This document shows, in pieces, positions 23,103 to 29,422 of a stretch of DNA of 38,987 nt. A program made the position numbers and the translations under genes. The notes beneath the pieces were generated by a model. That model saw nothing but the letters and a program-made list of their open reading frames with translations. It ran no database searches and was not told the DNA's origin. The stretch comes from Actinocrinis puniceicyclus (lineage in GTDB: Bacteria; Actinomycetota; Actinomycetes; Streptomycetales; Catenulisporaceae). How positions within the stretch are numbered: position 1 is the first letter of the stretch; each line of letters opens with the position of its first letter. The stretch spans positions 1 through 38,987 of the forward strand of contig NZ_JAGSXH010000056.1 in NCBI RefSeq assembly GCF_018283645.1, written 5' to 3'.

Positions 23103-24122
23103 TCAGTGAGCGTATTGCGCGGGCGGAGGCTGTTGCGCGCCGAGCAACGGTCCCAGCCAGTTGTCGTAGATCTTCTGCCAGGTGCCGTCGCCGCGGATCT
23201 GCTCCAACACGCCGTTGACGAAGCGGATCAGGCCGGGGGAATCGCGCGAGACCGCGATGCCGTAGGGCTCCGCCCCGAACGCAGGGCCGACCACGGCGGT
23301 GTTCGGGTCCTGGCGGGCGAGCCCGGCCAGGATCGTGTCGTCGGTGGAGATCGCGTCCACCTGGCCCTGCTGCAGCGCGACCAGGCAGTCGGTCAGGTTC
23401 GTCACGCCGTAGGCGATCGGATGCGAAGGATGATCCCGGATTCGCTCCAGGGACGTGGATCCGTACTGCGCGCAGACGTTCTTGCCGCCGAGGTCGTCGA
23501 GGGACTTGTAGCCCGAGTTCTTCAGCACCAGCAGCCGCTGGCGCGCGTTGTAGTACACGCTGGAGAAGAGCACCTGGTTCGCGCGGTCGCAGGTGATGGT
23601 GAAGGTGTCCACCACCATGTCGACCGCCTGGTTCGGGTCCGCGGTCTGCAGGGCACTGATGCGCTGGGCGTTGGTGACCGCCTTGAACTGGATGTGCGCG
23701 GCGTCCTGGGTTCCGAAGATGGCCTGCTCGACCTGCCTGGCGATGTCGATGTCGAAGCCGCTCTCCACTCCGGAGGAGTCGAGGTAGCCGGTGAGGTATT
23801 GGTCCTGCGCGACGCCGACGATGAGCTTGTCGCGCTCTTTGATCCTCGTGACGTCGGCAGAGGCGGCGTCGCCCGCGGTGGGACGCAGCGAGAGCGCGGC
23901 GGGCACGCACGCGGCGGCGCTGCCGGCCGGCGCCTGGGACGGTGATCCGGTGACGACGGAACCGGGCTGCGGCACGGCTACCGACGGGTGTGCGCCGACC
24001 TCCACCAAACCGCCGCTGCACGCGGACAGTACGCAGACCGTCGCGAGCGCGGTGCCCGGCAGCGCCCAGCGCCGCGATCCGCGGCCCCGTCGCGCGCCGC
24101 CGCGCCGAGTTTCGCTCGCCAT
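23103..24122 (-). CDS. GlnH-like solute-binding lipoprotein
   Basis: This 339-residue protein has a lipoprotein signal peptide ending in the lipobox VLSAC, lipid-modified C35. The rest is a type 3 solute-binding fold (about 80-330) typical of polar amino-acid receptors: KERDKLIVGVAQDQYLTGYLDSSGVESGFDIDIARQV, VTNAQRISALQ, VDMVVDTFTIT and QGQVDAISTDDTILAG. No permease or ATPase gene is near, so it is probably a sensor rather than part of a transporter, as proposed for mycobacterial GlnH, which binds Asp/Glu/Asn. ATG 24122 was chosen because GAAGGGAG precedes it and it gives a normal signal peptide; an in-frame GTG at 24167, overlapping the GlnX-like stop, is an alternative. Confidence 0.9.
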   Translation of the reverse strand: MASETRRGGARRGRGSRRWALPGTALATVCVLSACSGGLVEVGAHPSVAVPQPGSVVTGSPSQAPAGSAAACVPAALSLRPTAGDAASADVTRIKERDKLIVGVAQDQYLTGYLDSSGVESGFDIDIARQVEQAIFGTQDAAHIQFKAVTNAQRISALQTADPNQAVDMVVDTFTITCDRANQVLFSSVYYNARQRLLVLKNSGYKSLDDLGGKNVCAQYGSTSLERIRDHPSHPIAYGVTNLTDCLVALQQGQVDAISTDDTILAGLARQDPNTAVVGPAFGAEPYGIAVSRDSPGLIRFVNGVLEQIRGDGTWQKIYDNWLGPLLGAQQPPPAQYAH

Positions 24123-24163
24123 GCCCCGCTCCCTTCTCTCCCGCCCCTGCATGGGCGCCACGC

Positions 24164-25465
24164 TCACCGGTACTCCGCCAGCCGCCGGTTGATGCCGTAC
24201 GCGGCGGCGAGGGCGGCGAGCAGCGCGCCGGCCGGCCCGATCCACAGTCCGCCGCCGAGCGCCGACCCGGCCGCCCCGGCGTCCGCCGTGTAAGCAGCCT
24301 GATCCGCCTTGTAGGCGGCCGCCAGCGCCGCGTCGCACGCCGCGGAGGTGGCGCTGACCGTGTCGGGCGCCGCCTTGCCACCATGGCCGACGACCATGTC
24401 GACCGCCTTGGAATAGTCGCCGTCCTGCACGGTCAGTGAGACCTGGTTCATGCCCGTGGACACCTTCGCGAGCGCGAGCCCCGAGGCGTTGTCGAGCTTG
24501 AGCAGGTCGATCCGGCCCAGGGCGGCCTGCTCGGCCTTGAAATCCGCGCCGCCGTCCTCGCCCCGGTCCACCAGGGTCAGCGACTGGTAGGAGTCGGCGA
24601 GGGCGAGATCGTCACGCCCCTGAAGCATGGCCTCGACCCGGTCGAAGTCCGCTTGGGCGCGGTGCACGCCGGCCGTCGCCGACGAGACGGCGACCAGCGA
24701 CCAGACCACGACCCCGAGCGCGACCAGCACGCCGAGCGCGACCCCCGGGTTGACTCGCCTGCGGGTGCTGCGCGAGAGCTCCCGCGCGACCGCCGCGAGC
24801 GCCAGCACCGCGAGCAGCGCGACGACGAGGATCCAGACCGGGAAGCCGGAGGCGTTCGCCTGCGCGTGCGCGTGGGCGGCGGTCTCCTGGTCGGCGACGT
24901 CCTTCACGCGCGTGAGGATCTGATCGTGCATCAGCTTGGAGGCCTCGCGCAGATAGGCGCCCGCGACGGGGAAGCCGAGCCGGTTGTCCGCCTGCGCCGT
25001 CGCGATCTCGGCGGTGTAGAGCGGCATCCGCCGGGCGACTTCGCTCAGCCGCGCCGAAGCGGTCGGATCGCCGGCCAGGTCGCGCGACGCGCTCGCCAGC
25101 GCGTCCTCCGCCTGGGTGATGTCGCTCAGGTACTCCTGCTGCATCGGGGCCGGCGGGACCGGGCCGACCAGCAGTGCGGTCGCGGCGGTCGCGTCCGCGT
25201 CGGCGAGCGCGTGGTAGAGCTCGTCGACGTTCACCAGCAGCCGCTGTGCGGTGGCCGCCGAGCGGGTCTCCGAGTCCTGACGCGCCGCGAGCGTCGCCCC
25301 GCAGGTCGCGCCGACCGCGACGAGGGCGACCACTGCCGTGAACAGGACGGCCCACAGCCTGGCCGGGGTCGTCAGGCGGCCGCCGCGCGCGACCGGCGGT
25401 CCGCTCCCGGGCCCGGACCCGTGTCCGCCCGCCGACACCGGAGCCTGTGCGGTCGTCGTCGCCAC
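24164..25465 (-). CDS. GlnX-like four-helix membrane protein
   Basis: This 433-residue protein is the first of the operon. Membrane helices lie at about residues 37-61, 208-230, 238-262 and 403-427. Two extracytoplasmic helical regions (about 62-205 and 263-400) resemble four-helix-bundle sensor domains, as in chemoreceptors. A short Arg-rich cytoplasmic loop (ELSRSTRRRVNPG) joins helices 2 and 3. This topology and its place before the GlnH-like and PknG-like genes match mycobacterial GlnX, which is thought to relay the GlnH-ligand signal to PknG. The start is GTG at 25465 with no good ribosome site. A perfect TTGACA lies upstream. Confidence 0.85.
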   Translation of the reverse strand: MATTTAQAPVSAGGHGSGPGSGPPVARGGRLTTPARLWAVLFTAVVALVAVGATCGATLAARQDSETRSAATAQRLLVNVDELYHALADADATAATALLVGPVPPAPMQQEYLSDITQAEDALASASRDLAGDPTASARLSEVARRMPLYTAEIATAQADNRLGFPVAGAYLREASKLMHDQILTRVKDVADQETAAHAHAQANASGFPVWILVVALLAVLALAAVARELSRSTRRRVNPGVALGVLVALGVVVWSLVAVSSATAGVHRAQADFDRVEAMLQGRDDLALADSYQSLTLVDRGEDGGADFKAEQAALGRIDLLKLDNASGLALAKVSTGMNQVSLTVQDGDYSKAVDMVVGHGGKAAPDTVSATSAACDAALAAAYKADQAAYTADAGAAGSALGGGLWIGPAGALLAALAAAYGINRRLAEYR

Positions 25466-25576
25466 AGCCGGTCACGCCCCCATCCGCCGCTCGCCCCGCA
25501 TTGCCGGTGATCCGCACCCACCTTATTCCCCGCCGCCGCCGCGGGCACCGTCGGTTGCGATCTCGTTCCCGGCCCG

Positions 25577-25582
25577 TGTCAA
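25577..25582 (-). promoter_or_regulatory. Possible -35 box of the kinase operon
   Basis: On the minus strand TTGACA, a perfect consensus -35 box, begins directly after the terminator hairpin of the HAD gene and 112 bases before the GlnX-like start. The expected -10 position (around 25554-25559) reads CGCAAC, a poor match, so a promoter here is only suggested. Confidence 0.3.
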
Positions 25583-25583
25583 T

Positions 25584-25619
25584 GCCGCGGCCACCGCCGT
25601 GCCGCGCGGTGGCCGCGGC
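25584..25619. terminator. Hairpin terminator after the HAD gene
   Basis: A perfect 14-bp stem pairs 25584-25597 with 25606-25619 around an 8-base loop, starting 5 bases after the HAD stop on the minus strand. It separates the HAD gene from the seven-gene operon downstream. Confidence 0.78.
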
Positions 25620-25623
25620 CGGA

Positions 25624-26313
25624 TCACAAGGCTTCTGATTCCTCGGCGAGCAGCTCGGGCAGTTCGGCGAGGCTGGTCAGCCGGAAGTCGGCCTTGGCGA
25701 TCAGGTCGCTGTGCTCCGCGACCAGGTGGCCCCACGGCCCGCGGCGGATGTGCGCGGTGCGCAGGCCCGCCTCCCAGGCCGGGCGCAGGTCGTTGTCCAG
25801 CCGGTCGCCGACGTAGCAGATGCGTTCCGGCGTGGCACCGGGCCGCAGGCTGCGGCAGACCTCGACGACCTTGGTGAAGAAGCGCGGATCAGGCTTCGAC
25901 ACACCCCAGGTGTCCGACGTGGTGACCAGGTCCACCGGCAGCCGAAGCGAGTCGAGGATCCGGTGCGAGCGCCGGGTCTGGTTCGCCGCGATCACGACCA
26001 GGTATCCCGCGGCGCGCAGCGCGGCCATCGTCGGGCGCGCGTCCGGGTAGAGGTCCGGTTCGCCGTAGTTCTCGGGCCGTCCCGCCGCGGCCCGCCGTTC
26101 GCGCTCCGCCTCCAGGTCGAAGCCGGGACGGAAGTACTCGAACACGTCGCGGTGGTCGCGCCCGGCGCCGATCACCGCGCCGAACACGGCGGAGAAGGTG
26201 TGCCGCGGAACCCCGAGCCAGTCGGCCCAGGAATGATATTCCACCGTCTCGTCGACGAGGGTCTCGCCGACGTCGAAGACCACTGCTTCGATGTGACGCA
26301 TGCTGATGGGCAC
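25624..26313 (-). CDS. HAD-superfamily hydrolase
   Basis: This 229-residue protein has the HAD motifs: FDVGETLVD with nucleophile D14, VVIAANQT (motif II region), the lysine in GVSKPDPRFF, and YVGDRLDNDL. In motif I the usual DxDxT reads D-V-G-E-T, so the second Asp is replaced by Gly, a variant I recall in other actinobacterial members. A helical cap (about 25-90) suggests subfamily I. It is probably a small-molecule phosphatase or dehalogenase-like enzyme; the substrate is unknown. GTG 26313 was chosen because AGGAG lies 8 bases upstream; an ATG at 26301 is an alternative. The gene is single, with a strong terminator behind it. Confidence 0.82.
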   Translation of the reverse strand: MPISMRHIEAVVFDVGETLVDETVEYHSWADWLGVPRHTFSAVFGAVIGAGRDHRDVFEYFRPGFDLEAERERRAAAGRPENYGEPDLYPDARPTMAALRAAGYLVVIAANQTRRSHRILDSLRLPVDLVTTSDTWGVSKPDPRFFTKVVEVCRSLRPGATPERICYVGDRLDNDLRPAWEAGLRTAHIRRGPWGHLVAEHSDLIAKADFRLTSLAELPELLAEESEAL

Positions 26314-26533
26314 GCTCTGGACTCCTGCCACTGTGTCGCTCGACCGGGCGCGCTTCGCGTCGGCACCTGCGCCCGAATCAGGTTCGGCGGGGAGCTTAGC
26401 GAGCCGACCGGCCGGCGGCACAGTTTTTGCACAGTTTGGATCCACGATTGGCGCAACCAGTGTGACTCAGGAGACTCCAGAGCCGTGCGTGTTGTGACTT
26501 CTCACAGCATGGCCGCGCGACGGCGGTGCCCGG

Positions 26534-28159
26534 TCAGCGCCGTAGCGCCAACTCGACGATCTTCACCACCACCAGCACGGACGCGAGTGCCAGGTACAGC
26601 CGCAGCACGGACATGCCGATCTTCCGGCTGGTGGGCATGTCCGCACGGCCGAGTTGCGAGAGCGGCGGCATGCGCCAGTCCTGCGCCCCGGTGCGGTCGA
26701 TCCGCTGCGCCCGGCGGCCGCGCCCGGCCAGCAGCGCGTACCCCGCGGCCCCGAGGCCGAGCACGGCGCACGCCGCGATGACGCCGAGGATCTGACCGGC
26801 GGTCAGACCCGGGTCGAGCACGGCGAGGGTCAGGATGACCGAGAGGGTGACCAGGACGGCCAGCACCGAGCCGGTGAACAGGTTCGTCTTGCGCCCGTTG
26901 ACCCAGGGCCCGAGCACCTGCTTGTCGTTGCACAGCACCAGCAGGTACACCGAGGCGGAAGGCAGCAGCACGCCGGCCATGGCCTGCACCCCGTTGGTGA
27001 TCAGGCCGAGCGGCGAGCCGGGAATCAGCACGATCGCCGCGGACACGGCGATCAGGCCGACGTAGACCGCGTAGAAGCCCTTGGCCTGCTTCACCCCGCG
27101 GTGCAGCGAGTGGTTGATGCCCAGCGTGTCCCCGGCCGCGTAGGCGGTGGACAGCGAGACCGCGAACGCGCCGATGATCGAGGAGTCCAGCAGCGCGACG
27201 GCGAACAGGATCCCGGCGACGTGCCCGGCCTTCGCCGCGATGCCCTGCGCCAGTCCCTGCGCGTCGGTGAAGTGCCCGGCCAGCGGGCCGCCCGCGACGG
27301 CGGCCGCGGAGAAGCCGATGATCGCGGCCGCGCCGACGACCACCACGACGATGCCGATCCACAGGTCCGCCTTCTCGTACTTGATGAAGCGCGGGGTGAT
27401 CCGCTTGTCGATGACGTAGGACTGCTGGAAGAACAGCTGCCAGGGCGCGACCGTGGTGCCCACCAGGCCGATCACCAGCAGCATCACCGTGGACTGCTGC
27501 CCGCCGCCGGGCATCTGCGGCACGAGGAATCCGTGGGCGAACTGCCCCGCGCTCGGGTGCAGCATCAGCGCGATCGGGATCAGCAGCAGGCTGCCGGCGC
27601 ACAGCGTGATCACGACCCGCTCGAAGCGCCGGAACGATCCCGTCGAGGCGGCCGCGACGACCACGGCCCCCGCCGCGATCACGGAGGGCGCCTTGGGCAG
27701 GCCGAGGTACCCGACCGCGAGCGTGATCCCGATGAACTCGGTCACCAGCGTCAGTGCATTGAGCAGGAAGAGGTCGATGACGCTGAACGCGCCCCAGAAG
27801 CGGCCGAAGCGCTCCATGATGAGCTTGCCGTGCCCGACGCCGGTGACCGCGCCGAGGCGGACCACCATCTCCTGGTTGACGTAGAGCACGGGGATCAGCA
27901 GCAGCAGCACCCACAGCAGGTGGGTGCCGTAGTTCTGGCCGGTCTGGCCGTAGGTGGAGAAGGCGCCGGCGTCGTTGTCGCCGCACATGACGATAAGGCC
28001 CGGGCCGACGATCGCCAGCAGGGTCTTGAACTTGGCGGACAGGCCCCGGCGGGCCGCGGTGTCGTCCAGCCTGATGGTGCCGAGCGCCCCGCGGATGTCG
28101 CCGACGTGGGCGTCGTCGAGCACTGCGCTCTTGGTCGGGGCGATGATGAGGTCGGTCAT
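26534..28159 (-). CDS. Nramp-family divalent metal transporter (NRMT-like)
   Basis: This 541-residue membrane protein has about 11-12 helices. The first helix carries GPGLIVMCGDNDAGAFSTYG in place of the DPGN motif of classical manganese transporters, and helix 6 reads GTTVAPWQLFFQQS, without the Met of the MPH motif. I associate this combination with the Nramp-related (NRMT) branch, some of which move magnesium as well as manganese. Substrate assignment is therefore inference. ATG 28159 follows AAGGAC. A roughly 560-base region lies upstream, before kdpE. The C-terminus has a soluble loop (RGRRAQRIDRTGAQDWRMPP) and a last helix. Confidence 0.88.
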   Translation of the reverse strand: MTDLIIAPTKSAVLDDAHVGDIRGALGTIRLDDTAARRGLSAKFKTLLAIVGPGLIVMCGDNDAGAFSTYGQTGQNYGTHLLWVLLLLIPVLYVNQEMVVRLGAVTGVGHGKLIMERFGRFWGAFSVIDLFLLNALTLVTEFIGITLAVGYLGLPKAPSVIAAGAVVVAAASTGSFRRFERVVITLCAGSLLLIPIALMLHPSAGQFAHGFLVPQMPGGGQQSTVMLLVIGLVGTTVAPWQLFFQQSYVIDKRITPRFIKYEKADLWIGIVVVVVGAAAIIGFSAAAVAGGPLAGHFTDAQGLAQGIAAKAGHVAGILFAVALLDSSIIGAFAVSLSTAYAAGDTLGINHSLHRGVKQAKGFYAVYVGLIAVSAAIVLIPGSPLGLITNGVQAMAGVLLPSASVYLLVLCNDKQVLGPWVNGRKTNLFTGSVLAVLVTLSVILTLAVLDPGLTAGQILGVIAACAVLGLGAAGYALLAGRGRRAQRIDRTGAQDWRMPPLSQLGRADMPTSRKIGMSVLRLYLALASVLVVVKIVELALRR

Positions 28160-28723
28160 GATGGCGCGGTCCTTCCTCACGCCGCGCACACGTCCGCGCC
28201 AGGTTGGACTTGGCACGGGCGAGCACGCACGTGTGGTCAGGCAGCGTGCGTCAGGGCCATGGGCGGCAGACCTCGGACGCGCGAACGCCTGCCCGGCGCG
28301 CCCAGGGCGGGGCGCGTGCGGTACGAGCGCAGGAGATGCGTTAAGGTCAGCGACTCAGTGCGCGGCGCACGCCGGTGGTGGATGAGGGCGTGTGCGCGTC
28401 GACGGATCCCGTTCTTTCAGGGCCCGTACTATGGCCGGGACTACTGGGTTCCATCATTCGCCTCCCCTCGTCCGGGGCGCCGTAGCGCGACGCTGATATA
28501 TGGGCTATGCGACGCCTCGCACGCGCCGGTTCGATCCGGCACCGAACACCCATACGATGATCGGGGCAAGACTCCTCCCGGGAGCCGCCCTCAGTCAAGT
28601 GCGGATGCAAACCGTCGCTGCATCGTGCCTTGACCGTGGTCAAGGATAACACCGGGCCGCGGCAGAGACGGACGACTCGGCGAGCGGCACGCGGCATCGT
28701 GTCGCAGCACACGTCCACCCGGC
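28160..28723 (-). promoter_or_regulatory. Long leader/intergenic region upstream of the Nramp-like gene
   Basis: This 564-base gap between kdpE and the Nramp-like gene contains no convincing coding sequence. It holds an 18-bp palindrome at 28628-28645, a nested hairpin (GACT 28570-28573 with AGTC 28593-28596, enclosing CTCCCGGGAG at 28575-28584), a GCCGG-TTCGAT-CCGGC hairpin at 28525-28540, and an AT-rich patch around 28496-28502. I find no match to the M-box or yybP-ykoY riboswitch cores. It may be a structured leader. Confidence 0.35.
28628..28645. promoter_or_regulatory. 18-bp palindromic operator candidate
   Basis: CCTTGACC-GT-GGTCAAGG is a perfect inverted repeat with 8-base arms and a 2-base centre. 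It lies 78 bases after the end of kdpE and about 470 bases before the Nramp-like start. The form suits a dimeric regulator of MerR or similar type. No clear promoter overlaps it. Confidence 0.5.
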
Positions 28724-29422
28724 TCAAGGCTCGAAGCGATAACCCATGCCGGGCTCGGTGAGCAACTGACGCGGACGCGACGGTTCGGGCTCCAGCTTCT
28801 GGCGCAGTTTCGCCAGGTAGAAGCGCAGGTAGTTCGTCTCCGACTGATAGGCCGGACCCCACACCTGTTGCAGCAGCTGCCTGCCGGAGACCAGCCGGCC
28901 CGGATTGCGGACCAGAACCTCAAGCACCGCCCATTCGGTCTTGGTCAGGTGCACCTGCTCGGGTGTCTGTTCGGGCGCCGCTGGGCGCTTGTGCACGCTC
29001 TTGGCGGCCAGGTCCACGACGTAGTGACCGATGGTCACGGCCGGCTCGGCCGCGGCGTCCGACTCGCTGCGCCGCACCAGGGCGCGCAGACGCGCCATCA
29101 GCTCGTCCATCGAGAACGGCTTGGTCACGTAGTCGTCGGCGCCCGCGTCGAGGGCGTCCACCTTGTCCGCGGCGTCCACGCGGCCGGAGAGCACCAGGAT
29201 CGGCACCCGCGTCCATCCGCGCAGGCCGGCGATCACCTCGGTGCCGTCCATGTCCGGAAGCCCGAGGTCGAGCACGACCACGTCGGGCAGGTGCCTCGCG
29301 GCCGCGGCCAGCGCGCTCGCGCCGTCCGCCGCGACGACCACCTCGTAGCGGCGGGCGCTGAGGTTGATACGCATCGCGCGCAGCAGCTGGGGCTCGTCGT
29401 CCACCACGAGGACGCGGATCAC
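28724..29422 (-). CDS. kdpE: KdpE-like response regulator
   Basis: This 232-residue OmpR/PhoB-type response regulator has a receiver domain at about residues 1-120, with phospho-acceptor D52 in VVLDLGLPDMDG, the acidic pair DDE near the start, and K in VTKPFSMDEL. The DNA-binding winged helix (about 130-230) includes LTKTEWAVLEVLVRNPGRLVSGRQLLQQVWGP and ends in LTEPGMGYRFEP, typical of KdpE. Its GTG start overlaps the kdpD stop (GTGA, 29419-29422) behind AGGAG. KdpE normally turns on the kdpFABC potassium pump under potassium limitation or osmotic stress. No kdpFABC is in the window. Confidence 0.9.
   Translation of the reverse strand: MIRVLVVDDEPQLLRAMRINLSARRYEVVVAADGASALAAAARHLPDVVVLDLGLPDMDGTEVIAGLRGWTRVPILVLSGRVDAADKVDALDAGADDYVTKPFSMDELMARLRALVRRSESDAAAEPAVTIGHYVVDLAAKSVHKRPAAPEQTPEQVHLTKTEWAVLEVLVRNPGRLVSGRQLLQQVWGPAYQSETNYLRFYLAKLRQKLEPEPSRPRQLLTEPGMGYRFEP

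Noticed and set aside
23103-25465. ABC amino-acid importer
   Set aside because: Only a binding protein and an unrelated four-helix membrane protein are present; there is no permease motif and no ATPase.
28525-28540. GGTTCGATCC, which resembles a tRNA T-loop
   Set aside because: The stem only pairs with a 6-base loop, and no anticodon arm, D arm or acceptor stem fits around it.
28160-28723. M-box or manganese (yybP-ykoY) riboswitch before the Nramp-like gene
   Set aside because: I read the minus strand for the conserved cores (GGUGAGGCUCC, GGGGAGUAG, GGCGAGAC) and did not find them.
28347-28862. Minus-strand open frame of 171 codons between kdpE and the Nramp-like gene
   Set aside because: It overlaps the end of kdpE, lacks a ribosome site and is Arg/Ser-rich without any recognisable domain.
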